This document shows positions 56,335-64,000 of a stretch of 64,000 bases of DNA, piece after piece (positions within the stretch are counted from its first letter, which is position 1; every line of letters starts with the position of its first letter). Under the pieces are notes generated by a model. That model made no database searches. It was not told where the DNA came from and saw only the letters and a list, made by a program, of their open reading frames with translations. The position numbers and the translations under genes were made by a program. Source of the stretch: DATGMP01 sp035293565 (GTDB lineage Bacteria; Pseudomonadota; Alphaproteobacteria; BOG-932; Roseiterribacteraceae); NCBI GenBank assembly GCA_035293565.1, contig DATGMP010000042.1:7351-71350 (forward strand), in the 5' to 3' direction.

Positions 56335-56955
56335 TCACCCGAAGCTCAGCAGGCCCAGCAGCAGCACCTTGATCCGCTTCAGATGCACATCGACGTGACG
56401 GATTTCGGTGTGATCGCTTTCGAAGACTTTCTCGATGCTGAGGCCCGTCAGGAAACAGTGGACGAAGATCAGGGCATCGATCATCTGATCGTCCCCGTGC
56501 TTGCAGTCGGGGAATATCTCGCGCAACGTCCTTAGATGGTCGCGTGACTGCATCTCGAAAGTACCGGGCCGATTGGGCCGGCTGGGGTCGCCGCGGGTCG
56601 CGAGCAGGATTTCCATCTGCGCCAGATAGAGGTCGTCCTGGTAGTGCTGCCACATCCGGTCGACGAATTTGTCGACCCGTTCGGCGAGCGTGCCGCGGCG
56701 GAGCTCCTCGCCCGACATGAGCGCGGTGAAGCGCTCATGCGACATCTCCATGACGGCATCCAGGATCTCTTCCTTCGAGCCGAAATGGTGTTGCGCCGCG
56801 CCCCAGGTAATTCCCGCCCGTTCCGAAATCCGGCTCGTGCTCGCCGCCGAAAAGCCGCCCTCCTTGATCAGGGAGACGACCGCATTGATGATCTTTTCTC
56901 TTGTTATCTTCGATTTGAGAGCTTGGCGACCGAGGACGGGCTCTTCTTTCATCAT
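56335..56955 (-). CDS. TetR family transcriptional regulator
   Basis: A 206-residue regulator. The HTH spans about residues 18-65 (ITREKIINAVVSLIKEGGF; STSRISERAGITWGAAQHHF, then GSKEEILDAV). The C-terminal ligand domain is all-helical. It lies 80 bases downstream of the ferredoxin gene in the same direction and is the last gene after the SDR-ALDH-SDR-P450-ferredoxin series, so it probably controls that operon in response to its substrate; the dyad at 61745-61785 is a candidate binding site (inference). Confidence 0.92.
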   Translation of the reverse strand: MMKEEPVLGRQALKSKITREKIINAVVSLIKEGGFSAASTSRISERAGITWGAAQHHFGSKEEILDAVMEMSHERFTALMSGEELRRGTLAERVDKFVDRMWQHYQDDLYLAQMEILLATRGDPSRPNRPGTFEMQSRDHLRTLREIFPDCKHGDDQMIDALIFVHCFLTGLSIEKVFESDHTEIRHVDVHLKRIKVLLLGLLSFG

Positions 56956-57035
56956 CTCGCGTACCGAAGAATCGCGGGGAACGGGCCGGCTTTGCTCGTA
57001 TCAGATCGCCCCCCGACGCACAAGGCGGCGCGTAT

Positions 57036-57368
57036 TCAGGCTTCGCCGCTCGACTGGTGTTCCGGCAAGCGGACGACCATGCCGTCCAGGTCCTCGTTAA
57101 CGCGAATCTGGCAACCGAGCCGACTTTCCGGCCGGCGATCCGCGGCGCGCTCCAACATGGTAAGCTCGCCCTCCGACGGGGGTTGCAGCTTACCGGCCCA
57201 TTCCGGCCCGACATAGCAATGGCAGGTCGCGCAGGAGCAGATGCCGCCGCAAAGCCCGATGATGCCGGGAATCTCGTTGAGGACCGAGCCTTCCATCAGG
57301 CTCAGCTCCTGGTCGACATCGACCTCGTGACGCGTTCCGTTGAATTCGACGTAAGTAATCCTAGGCAA
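57036..57368 (-). CDS. 2Fe-2S ferredoxin (adrenodoxin/putidaredoxin type)
   Basis: A 110-residue ferredoxin. Cluster ligands are Cys40, Cys46, Cys49 in GLCGGICSCATC (Cx5Cx2C) and Cys86 in RLGCQIRV, the pattern of ferredoxins serving class I P450s. An additional Cys44 and Cys51 lie beside the ligands. The only good start is TTG at 57368, with GGAGG upstream, 8 bases inside the end of the P450 gene: the two are translationally coupled, and it is the likely electron donor of that P450. No ferredoxin reductase is in the window. Confidence 0.9.
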   Translation of the reverse strand: MPRITYVEFNGTRHEVDVDQELSLMEGSVLNEIPGIIGLCGGICSCATCHCYVGPEWAGKLQPPSEGELTMLERAADRRPESRLGCQIRVNEDLDGMVVRLPEHQSSGEA

Positions 57369-58545
57369 GCCGTCCTCCGGCACTCGGCGTGAAATGGACG
57401 GGCACATGCGTATAGCCGCGCACCGACGGCGAGTGCATGCGCCTGAGCCCATCCTCTTGAACCTGGAAATCCGGCATCAGCCGAAGGATTTCTTCGAACG
57501 CGATCCCGGCCTCCAGCCGCGCCAGCGCCGCGCCTAGGCAGGAATGCAACCCGCCGCCGAAGCCCAGATGGTCGCGCGGATTGCGGCGGATATCGTATCG
57601 ATCCGCATCCGCATAATGGCGCTCGTCGCGGTTGGCCGACATGAAGAGCAGGATGATCCGCTGGCCTGGCTCGAGCTTACAACCGTAATATTCGATCTCG
57701 CGCTTGACCGTCCGCGGCATCATCTGCGTCGGCCCGTCGAAGCGCATCGTCTCTTCGACCGCCGAGGCCAACAGGCTCGGGTCATCGCGCAACGCCCGGC
57801 GCTGATCCGGATGGGCGTGAAGCTGATAGGTCATGTTGCCGATCAGCTTTGTGGTCGTCTCGTTTCCGGCGATCGACAGAATGTAGAGATAACCCAGCAC
57901 CTCGTCATGCGAGAGCCGCCCCTCGGTCTCCGACCGCATGAGATAGGTTACGAGGTCGTCGCGCTCGGGCCCGCGCCGCCGCTCGGCCATCTGCTTTTCG
58001 TAATAGTCATAGAGGTCGAGCGTCGCCTTGACTGCCGCTTCCGGCATTTCGAGAGCGCCCTCCTCACGCGCGACGACGAGATCAGTCCAATGCCGGACCA
58101 TGTCCTCGTCCTCGCGCGGAAAGCCCAGCATGCGCGAGATGACCGCCATCGGAAGCCGCGCGGCGAAGTCGCCGATGATGTCCATGCGGCCGGATTCGAG
58201 ATGCGGCGTCATCAGCTCCAGCGCCATAGCGCGGATCGAATCCTCCAGCGGATGGACCGCCTCGGGCGTGAACAGATTGCTCATCAGATGGCGAAGCCGC
58301 GTGTGCACCGGTGGGTCGGAGCTCAGCACCATCGGCTTCTGCTCCTTGGGCGTGTCGATCGACGTTCCGTCGCCGTTCGAGAAGGTCTTGAAGTCGCGCA
58401 CCGCCCTGCTGCAATCCGCGTAACGCGATAGCGCCCAAATCTTGTAGGGCTCGCAATAATAGATCGGCGCCTCGTCGCGCAGCTGACGATAGACCGGATA
58501 GGGATCGTCGTGCTGCTCGTAGTCGTACGGATCGAAATGGACCAT
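57361..58545 (-). CDS. cytochrome P450 (ferredoxin-coupled)
   Basis: A 394-residue P450. I-helix AGNETT (226-231) is canonical, ExxR is E265-TM-R268 and the heme loop GFGGGLHSCLG gives Cys336. The N-terminus FDPYDYEQHDDPYPVYRQLR resembles CYP families that hydroxylate terpenoid or steroid-like substrates, but no family number can be given. ATG 58545 fits the family start; the frame extends to 58746 without support. In the operon it follows SDR-ALDH-SDR and precedes its ferredoxin, the layout of a hydroxylation then alcohol to aldehyde to acid route. Confidence 0.95.
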   Translation of the reverse strand: MVHFDPYDYEQHDDPYPVYRQLRDEAPIYYCEPYKIWALSRYADCSRAVRDFKTFSNGDGTSIDTPKEQKPMVLSSDPPVHTRLRHLMSNLFTPEAVHPLEDSIRAMALELMTPHLESGRMDIIGDFAARLPMAVISRMLGFPREDEDMVRHWTDLVVAREEGALEMPEAAVKATLDLYDYYEKQMAERRRGPERDDLVTYLMRSETEGRLSHDEVLGYLYILSIAGNETTTKLIGNMTYQLHAHPDQRRALRDDPSLLASAVEETMRFDGPTQMMPRTVKREIEYYGCKLEPGQRIILLFMSANRDERHYADADRYDIRRNPRDHLGFGGGLHSCLGAALARLEAGIAFEEILRLMPDFQVQEDGLRRMHSPSVRGYTHVPVHFTPSAGGRLA

Positions 58546-58559
58546 GGCGCGCCTCCGCT

Positions 58560-59366
58560 TTACGGATTGTCCCGGCGCTTGGCGTAGAGCGACGCCGCAT
58601 ATTCCGCCCGCGATTCGCGATGGCAGGGCCGGAGCTCGACCAGATGGAACGCCACGCCCAGCGGAAGCTCGAGGCAATTGGCGATCGCCTCGCCGACGGT
58701 CTCTGCGGTCATGCCGCCTTCGAAGCTCGACGCCTCTTCGATCCATGCCGCGAAGGCGCCTTGCGCCATCTCGGGACGCCAGCCCGAGCCGAAGGCGGTC
58801 TCGGTGCCGCCGGGGCTGAAGGCGGTGACGCCGATATTGTCGATCATCACCTCCTGGCGCAGCTCGTCCGTGTAGCGCTCGAGCGCGGCCTTGGTCGACG
58901 AATAGATGCCGATATGGCTGAACTCGCTCATATGGCGCGCCGACGCCGACGTCACATTGAGAATGCGTCCGCCGCCCCGCCTGCGCAGATGCGGGATGGC
59001 AGCTTGGCAGGCATAGACCGCGGCCAGGAAATTGACCTGTATCTGAGTCATTACCTCGTCGGGATCGACTTTCTCGAGCGGCGAAGCGAGGCAGGTGCCG
59101 GCATTGTTGATGAGGCCGTCGAGGCCGCCCATTGCCGCGACCGTGTCCTCGATCGCCGCAATCAGCTCGGCGCGATCGGCGACGTCGACCTTCACCGGCC
59201 GCAGCGCCGCGCCGTTCTTCTCGGCGATTCGCGCGAGCGCCGCCGCGTCTCGGCCGAAGGCGGCCACGCGCGCGCCGCGCTTGACGAGCGCGGTCGCGGC
59301 AGCGGCGCCGATGCCGCGCGAGGCGCCGGTGACGATATAGTTCTTGCCGGCGATCGCAGAATTCAT
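58560..59366 (-). CDS. SDR family oxidoreductase
   Basis: A 268-residue SDR: cofactor loop TGASRGIG, NNAG, Ser in VTSASARHM, YSSTK. After the active site it has FSPGGTETAFGSGW, and the C-terminal LVELRPCHRE differs from the DGG-type tail of classical SDRs, so it belongs to the branch with NADP-preferring, 3-ketoacyl-reductase-like members. Its ATG overlaps the ALDH stop by 4 bases and its stop is 14 bases before the P450. It likely oxidises the alcohol made by the P450. Confidence 0.92.
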   Translation of the reverse strand: MNSAIAGKNYIVTGASRGIGAAAATALVKRGARVAAFGRDAAALARIAEKNGAALRPVKVDVADRAELIAAIEDTVAAMGGLDGLINNAGTCLASPLEKVDPDEVMTQIQVNFLAAVYACQAAIPHLRRRGGGRILNVTSASARHMSEFSHIGIYSSTKAALERYTDELRQEVMIDNIGVTAFSPGGTETAFGSGWRPEMAQGAFAAWIEEASSFEGGMTAETVGEAIANCLELPLGVAFHLVELRPCHRESRAEYAASLYAKRRDNP

Positions 59367-60829
59367 GCAGGCACCGCGACCGATTTGGTTTGCAGATATT
59401 CCTCGAAGCCCTCGATGCCCATCTCGCGTCCGATGCCGCTCTGCTTGTAGCCGCCGAAGGGCGTATCGGCGGCGAAATAATTCGCGCCGTTCACCGCATA
59501 GGTGCCGGTGCGGATCCGCCGCGCAATCGATAGCGCCCGCTCGTGCGAGGCCGACGCGACGCCGCCCGACAGCCCGAAGATCGAGTCGTTGGCGATGCGC
59601 ACCGCATCATCGTCGCCGTCATGCGGGATGACGCAGAGCACCGGCCCGAAGATCTCCTCCTGCGCGATCCGCATGCTGTTATTGACATCGGCGAACAGCG
59701 TCGGCTGAACATAAAAGCCGCCCTTGGGCGCATCGGCCGGAATACCGCCGCCGGTGACGAGCCGCGCGCCCTCCTCCTGACCGATCTTGATGTAACTCAG
59801 CACGCGCTCGCGCTGCCGCTCCGAGATCAGCGGTCCCATAATCTGCTGGTCGCTTTTGGGATCGGTATAAGGCATCGCTTCGAACGCTGCCTTCAGCATC
59901 CTGATCGATTCTTCGTACCGTTTCCGCGGCACGAGAAGGCGGGTGAAGCAGGCGCAGCCTTGGCCCGCGTGATAGAGCACGAAGAAGGCCGAGGTCGGGA
60001 TGACTTGCTCGAAATTCGCGTCGTCGAGCACGATGAACGCGGACTTGCCGCCAAGCTCGAGGAACAGCTTTTTGATCGTGGGCGCGCCCGCCGCCATGAT
60101 CCGACGTCCGGTCGCGGTCGAACCGGTGAAGGAGATCATGTCGACGCGCGGATCGGTCACGAGCTTCTCGCCAACCGTAACGGGCTCGGCGCTGGTGACC
60201 ACGTTGAACACGCCGCGCGGAATATCGGTCTTCTGTACAAGCTCGCCCAGGACCGTCGCCGACCAGGGCGTCTCCGGGGCCGGCTTCAGCACCACTGTGC
60301 AGCCGGCCGCGAGCGCCGGGAAGATTTTGGCGAGGTTGATTTGCAGCGGCACGTTCCACGGCGTGATCGCACCGACGACGCCTGCCGCCTCCTTCCACAC
60401 CAGCCGCTTGCTGGGCGTGCCCATCGTATTCACGACTGGCAGCTCCCGCTCGAACTTGTAGTTCTTCAGAGTCTCGATCGGATAGTCGAGGAAGCTCAGC
60501 GGCGCGTCGCAATGCGGCCCGTAGATGCAACCGCCCGGCGCGCCCACTTCATCCAGCGCGATCTGCTTGAGCCGCGGCCGCGCCGCCACGAGCAGCTCCT
60601 TGAGCTGCGTCAGCGCATGGATCCTGAGATCGCGGTCGGTCGCCCATTTCGACTGGTCGAACGCGACGCGCGCGCCGGCGATCGCATCCTCCATGTCCTC
60701 GACGGCGGCGTCGGCCGCGTGGCCCACCACCTGTCCGTTCGACGGGCAGATATTTGGGTACCGCTTGCCGCTGCGGGCGGGCTTGAGCTCGCCATTGATG
60801 AAGAGGAGCGAGTCGTTGCTGTCGGTCAT
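59363..60829 (-). CDS. NAD(P)-dependent aldehyde dehydrogenase
   Basis: A 488-residue ALDH. General base Glu258 in FLELGGKSA and catalytic nucleophile Cys292 in AGQGCACF are 34 residues apart as in the family; ITPWNVPLQINLAKI and FTGSTATGRRI are the cofactor motifs, and FGGYKQSGIGREMG closes the protein. It turns an aldehyde into the acid. Coupled by ATGA overlap to the SDR at 58560 and preceded by an SDR at 60872. The pathway order alcohol to aldehyde to acid is inferred from neighbours. Confidence 0.95.
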   Translation of the reverse strand: MTDSNDSLLFINGELKPARSGKRYPNICPSNGQVVGHAADAAVEDMEDAIAGARVAFDQSKWATDRDLRIHALTQLKELLVAARPRLKQIALDEVGAPGGCIYGPHCDAPLSFLDYPIETLKNYKFERELPVVNTMGTPSKRLVWKEAAGVVGAITPWNVPLQINLAKIFPALAAGCTVVLKPAPETPWSATVLGELVQKTDIPRGVFNVVTSAEPVTVGEKLVTDPRVDMISFTGSTATGRRIMAAGAPTIKKLFLELGGKSAFIVLDDANFEQVIPTSAFFVLYHAGQGCACFTRLLVPRKRYEESIRMLKAAFEAMPYTDPKSDQQIMGPLISERQRERVLSYIKIGQEEGARLVTGGGIPADAPKGGFYVQPTLFADVNNSMRIAQEEIFGPVLCVIPHDGDDDAVRIANDSIFGLSGGVASASHERALSIARRIRTGTYAVNGANYFAADTPFGGYKQSGIGREMGIEGFEEYLQTKSVAVPA

Positions 60830-60871
60830 CTCACGATCCTGGGCTCGAGGTTTTGCAAAAGCGGCTGCAGC

Positions 60872-61618
60872 TCACACCCGCATGAATTGTCCGCCGTCGA
60901 CGTTCAGCGTGTGGCCGGTGATCCATTTCGCCTCGTCGGACAGCAGGAACAGCATGGCGTCGGCCATGTCCTGCGGGGTGCCGAGCCGCGCCAGCGGCAT
61001 GCCGGCAATCATCGCGTTGATGTAATCGGGCGTCGTGGTCGTGCGCAGCGCCGGCGTGTCGGTCGGGCCCGGCGCGATGCCGTTGATGCGGATGTTGAGC
61101 GGACCCAGCTCGCGGGCGAGTCCCATGGTGAGACCATTCACGGCGAGCTTGGCAACGCTGTAGGGTCCGTACCCCATATAGGCCGCCGTCGAGGTCTGGT
61201 TGATGATCGCGCCGCCTTGGGCCTTCATGAAAGGCACGACCGCGCGCGTCATCAACAGGCAGCCGTGGAAATTGATGTTCATGAAACGGAAGTAATAGTC
61301 GAGGTCGGTGTCGAGCAGCATCGACAGCCTCATTCCACCGAACAGGGCCGCGTTATTGACCAGGTAATCGATACGACCGAACGCCTTATGCGTCGCGGCG
61401 GCGAGCGCGTTGCACGATTCCACAAGGCCGATATCGACCGGCACGAAGATCGCCGACTGGCCGGCGCCCTTGATCGATTCCGCGACCCGCTTGCCCTCCG
61501 CTTCGTTGATGTCGGCGACCACGACATGCGCGCCCTTGGCCGCCAACGCCCGCGCATAGCCCTCACCGATACCGCCGCCCGCGCCGGTAATGATGCCAAC
61601 CTTACCCTCGAAGCTCAT
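60872..61618 (-). CDS. SDR family oxidoreductase
   Basis: A 248-residue classical SDR starting MSFEGKVGIITGAGGGIGEG; NNAA in place of NNAG; Ser in NQTSTAAYMG, nearer than usual to the YSVAK pair; C-terminal TGHTLNVDGGQFMRV. GGGAGGAT precedes the ATG. It is the first gene of the SDR-ALDH-SDR-P450-ferredoxin operon, behind a 222-base leader region with a strong dyad. The substrate is unknown, probably a hydroxylated terpenoid- or steroid-like compound (inference from operon). Confidence 0.93.
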   Translation of the reverse strand: MSFEGKVGIITGAGGGIGEGYARALAAKGAHVVVADINEAEGKRVAESIKGAGQSAIFVPVDIGLVESCNALAAATHKAFGRIDYLVNNAALFGGMRLSMLLDTDLDYYFRFMNINFHGCLLMTRAVVPFMKAQGGAIINQTSTAAYMGYGPYSVAKLAVNGLTMGLARELGPLNIRINGIAPGPTDTPALRTTTTPDYINAMIAGMPLARLGTPQDMADAMLFLLSDEAKWITGHTLNVDGGQFMRV

Positions 61619-61730
61619 CAGATCCTCCCTGAAAACCGAGGCCCCGAGCCATTCGGGGGCCCACCAACCGCGATCACGCCGCGCGGGCGCGTTAAATCCC
61701 TGTAAGGCAAACCGGCCAAGGCGAACATCG

Positions 61731-61785
61731 TCGCCGCTTGGCGGCGAGGGTCAAAATTTCGCGTTTCGGCCAAATTCGACCCTCG
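61731..61785. promoter_or_regulatory. hairpin and operator-like dyad upstream of the P450 operon
   Basis: TCGCCGC-TTG-GCGGCGA (61731-61747) is a perfect 7-base hairpin. It overlaps a wider dyad: CGAGGGTC (61745-61752) and GACCCTCG (61778-61785) are perfect 8-base arms, each followed inward by A/T-rich half-matching text. The dyad is centred about 147 bases before the SDR start and 75 bases after the PQQ gene stop. It may be the binding site of the TetR protein at 56335, or form part of the end of the PQQ transcript. Confidence 0.4.
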
Positions 61786-61840
61786 GAACGCCGATCGCCC
61801 CACAAAATACATTGCTTCCGCAATCTTATCCAGAGGCCGA

Positions 61841-63817
61841 TCAATCGCCGAGCGCGAAGGCCACCAGCGCATCGCCGGATTCAAGCCCGAGCGCGCCATG
61901 GCCGCCCGCGGCGATGACGATGTATTGCTGTCCGCCCGGCTTGACCCGGTAGGTCACCGGCGTGCTCTGGGCAGCGAAGGGCAGCTCGTAATGCCAGAGC
62001 TCCCGGCCCGTATCGCCGTCGATTGCATGGAAGTAGCGGTCCATCGTGGCGCCGATGAACACAAGACCTGTCGAGGTCTGGAGCGACCCGCCGAGATTGG
62101 GGGTGCCCCAATCGAACATCCCGCCAATGAATTTCGGCGCGAATTTCGGGGTCAGCGTGTTCAGCGTCCCGAACGGCTTCTCCCAGATCGTATCGCCGGT
62201 CGTGAGGTCGATGGCGGCGATCTTGCCCCAGGGATGAGGCACGCAAGGATAGCCCCAGGAGGACATATACGCGCCGCGCACCGCCGCGTAAGGCGTGTCC
62301 TCCTGCGGTTGCACGCCGACGAGATCGGATGCGCTGTGCGGCGTCGCGTTATATTCCGCACGCGGCACCAGCTTCACGGTGAAGGGCACGACTTGCATGT
62401 TCACGATCATCCGGTTGCGTACCGGATCGATCGACACCGATCCCCAATTGATGCCGCCGCCCAGGCCGGGCATCTCGAGCGTCCCCTTGAGCGACGGCGG
62501 CGTGAAGGGGCCTTGATAGTCGAGCGAGTCGAAGATCCTGCGGCACTCGGCGCGATCGATCGGCGTGAGGCCCCAGACCGTGTCACGAGTCAGGAGCGGC
62601 GGCAGCAGCGGCGCGGGTTTGGTCGGGAAGGGCTGGGTCGGCGAGGTGTGCTCGCCGGGCACGGTCGTCTGCGGCACCGGTTTTTCGTCCACCGGGAACA
62701 ACGGCTTTCCGGTGTCGCGATTCAACAGGAAGAGGAAACCGAGCTTGGTCGCGCCGACGACCGCCGGAACATCGCCGGCCGCACCGTGGCTCTGATAGAG
62801 CACCGGCTGAGCGCCGACATCGAAATCCCACAAATCGTGATGCACGGTCTGGAAGTGCCATTTGACGGCGCCGGTATGCAGGTCGAGCGCGACTATGGAC
62901 GAGCCGTAATAATCCATGTCGCCGCGCTCTTTGCCGCCATAGTGATCGGGCGACGGGTTGCCGGTAGGCACATAGACGACGCCCTCCTTCGGATCGGCCG
63001 AGAGCAATCCCCAGCTGTTGGGCGTGCCGCGCGACAGCGTGGCGCCTTGCTTCACCTGATCGGCCGTGACCGGAGTCATCGACGGCGGGACGCTGTCCCA
63101 GACCCATTTGAGCTCGCCGGTCCTGGCGTCGAAGGCGCGAACGCCGCCGCCCGGCGCATGCAGACGCTGCCCGTCTTTCACGAAGGCGTTGGTCAGGACC
63201 AGATCCTCGACCACGAGCGGCGGCGAGGTCGGGTAATATTCGCCCTCGCGCACATCGCCGAGCCCTTGCTTCAGATCGACCGTGCCGTCCTTGCCGAAAC
63301 CATCGCAGGGCTTGCCGGTCGCCGCGTCCAGCGCGATCAGCCTCGCATCCATGGTTCCGACGAAGATCCGGTCGCGGCATGCGGCGCCGGCCTGCGCGGC
63401 CGTATCGCGCCAGAAGCTGACGCCGCGGCAAACGGATTCATAAATACCCGCCTGATTGATCTTGGGATCGAAGGTCCATTTCGCCTGGCCGCTCTCGGGA
63501 TCGAGCGCGATGACATGGCTGTTCGGCGTGCAGATATAAAGCGTCCCTTCGATCTCGATCGGCGCCGCTTCGAAAGCCGTCGTGGCATGCGTCGCGTCGC
63601 CGGCGGCGAAGTCGCCGGTGTGATAGATCCACGCAACCTTCAGCTTCTTGACATTGTCCTTGTCGATGTCCGACAGCGCCGTATAGCGCTGCCCCCAAAG
63701 CGTGCCGCCGGAGACCGGCCAATCGGCGGCAGCCTTCGATTGATCTTGAGCGGCTGCAAGGGAGGCGGGCGCGGCAAGCGCCAGAGCCAATAACGCGATC
63801 CGAAGCCCGTTCATCAT
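61841..63817 (-). CDS. periplasmic PQQ-dependent dehydrogenase
   Basis: A 658-residue quinoprotein with a signal peptide (1-23) and an eight-bladed propeller: TGDFAAGDATHATTAFEAAP, then W-motif repeats such as ALDPESGQAKWTFDP and ALDLHTGAVKWHFQ, and DVGAQPVLY. The layout matches the soluble domain of glucose/quinate-type PQQ dehydrogenases but lacks their N-terminal membrane helices. It would oxidise an alcohol or sugar in the periplasm, passing electrons to ubiquinone or a cytochrome. Two adjacent ATGs (63817, 63814) are possible. No PQQ synthesis gene is in the window. It lies 222 bases upstream of the SDR-ALDH-P450 operon. Confidence 0.92.
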   Translation of the reverse strand: MMNGLRIALLALALAAPASLAAAQDQSKAAADWPVSGGTLWGQRYTALSDIDKDNVKKLKVAWIYHTGDFAAGDATHATTAFEAAPIEIEGTLYICTPNSHVIALDPESGQAKWTFDPKINQAGIYESVCRGVSFWRDTAAQAGAACRDRIFVGTMDARLIALDAATGKPCDGFGKDGTVDLKQGLGDVREGEYYPTSPPLVVEDLVLTNAFVKDGQRLHAPGGGVRAFDARTGELKWVWDSVPPSMTPVTADQVKQGATLSRGTPNSWGLLSADPKEGVVYVPTGNPSPDHYGGKERGDMDYYGSSIVALDLHTGAVKWHFQTVHHDLWDFDVGAQPVLYQSHGAAGDVPAVVGATKLGFLFLLNRDTGKPLFPVDEKPVPQTTVPGEHTSPTQPFPTKPAPLLPPLLTRDTVWGLTPIDRAECRRIFDSLDYQGPFTPPSLKGTLEMPGLGGGINWGSVSIDPVRNRMIVNMQVVPFTVKLVPRAEYNATPHSASDLVGVQPQEDTPYAAVRGAYMSSWGYPCVPHPWGKIAAIDLTTGDTIWEKPFGTLNTLTPKFAPKFIGGMFDWGTPNLGGSLQTSTGLVFIGATMDRYFHAIDGDTGRELWHYELPFAAQSTPVTYRVKPGGQQYIVIAAGGHGALGLESGDALVAFALGD

Positions 63818-63847
63818 CCTGCCCCCGATAGGTCCGTTCTTTCTTCG

Positions 63848-64000
63848 CTACGCCGTCGCCAGTGCTTCCTCGACGACCGCCGATGCAAGCGGCTGCTCCG
63901 CATTGACAGCGCGAACCGGATCGATCTTCCGACCGTTCGTGATCAATTGCTTCCCTTGGATGAAATCCTTCATTGCGTTCACGGCTTCCACGGCGACGAG
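63848..64000 (-). CDS. C-terminal fragment of an unrecognised protein, cut by the window end
   Basis: The minus-strand frame is open from the window edge to a TAG at 63848-63850, giving 50 residues with an ending ASAVVEEALATA and an internal AMKDFIQGKQLITNGRKID. No family is recognised. It lies 30 bases before the PQQ dehydrogenase on the same strand and could share its transcript. The frame is supported by its clean GC-rich codon use but the piece is too short to be sure. Confidence 0.55.
   Translation of the reverse strand, partial: LVAVEAVNAMKDFIQGKQLITNGRKIDPVRAVNAEQPLASAVVEEALATA

Noticed and set aside
59543..61705. 720-codon plus-strand open frame
   Set aside because: Antisense to ALDH and SDR genes; composition is low-complexity Arg/Asp/Val with no motif.
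61898..63793. 631-codon plus-strand open frame
   Set aside because: Mirror frame of the PQQ dehydrogenase; no domain or signal.
1..64000. tRNA, rRNA, CRISPR, insertion sequence, integrase, phage or toxin-antitoxin genes
   Set aside because: I looked on both strands and in intergenic stretches and found no convincing example of any of them.

Overview
The window is GC-rich, very densely coded chromosomal DNA from an alphaproteobacterium, probably a soil or freshwater generalist. The evidence is the codon bias, two large TonB-dependent receptors, a TAT-type Rieske protein, a DUF2905 protein, and a 3-hydroxybutyrate dehydrogenase / acetoacetate decarboxylase / patatin operon. I cannot fix the genus. 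I saw no rRNA, tRNA, CRISPR array, transposase, integrase or phage gene.

Most of the window is an accessory catabolic region made from a few expanded families: short-chain dehydrogenases (SDR), NTF2/SnoaL-like small proteins, LLM-type flavin/F420 oxidoreductases, cytochromes P450, TauD-type dioxygenases, amidohydrolases and dienoyl-CoA-reductase-like flavoenzymes. Several are clear within-window paralogues.

Layout. (1) 1-4898 (+): SDR, TauD dioxygenase, P450, second TauD dioxygenase, amidohydrolase; one probable operon. (2) 4903-7248: SDR, lone Rieske protein, exported VOC protein, DUF2905 protein. (3) 7251-13187: a minus-strand AKR-SDR-TonB-receptor operon divergent from an exported sulfatase. 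(4) 13197-17117: an SDR divergent from a TonB-dependent receptor with an OmpA-like peptidoglycan-binding domain fused to its C-terminus. (5) 17244-21625 (+): dienoyl-CoA-reductase-like enzyme, sulfotransferase, SDR and SnoaL protein, with ATGA overlaps. (6) 21664-33097: mixed metabolic genes, YgiQ radical SAM protein, Rrf2 regulator, a cluster of very small membrane proteins, an acyl-CoA carboxylase beta subunit and MsrA. (7) 33170-36065 (-): amidohydrolase, a DegT-fold PLP enzyme with His instead of the Schiff-base Lys, and the decayed C-terminus of a bile acid:sodium symporter. (8) 36066-41387: GST, Kup potassium transporter, and the patatin-adc-bdhA ketone-body operon. (9) 41537-48777: LLM enzyme, second dienoyl-CoA-reductase-like enzyme, three SnoaL-type genes in tandem, nicotinamidase, class II amidotransferase, DUF442 protein, SMP-30 lactonase. 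(10) 49178-52911: DUF1214-SDR pair divergent from an XRE regulator coupled to an SDR. (11) 52926-56277: SnoaL protein, P450, SnoaL protein, LLM enzyme. (12) 56335-64000 (-): PQQ dehydrogenase, then an SDR-ALDH-SDR-P450-ferredoxin-TetR oxidation operon.

Taken together the genes look able to import hydrophobic, possibly sulfated, terpenoid- or steroid-like compounds across the outer membrane and oxidise them stepwise to acyl-CoA products. The substrate is inference: no gene here fixes it. A dispersed palindromic repeat of the GTCATTCCCGC type occurs between genes at four places.
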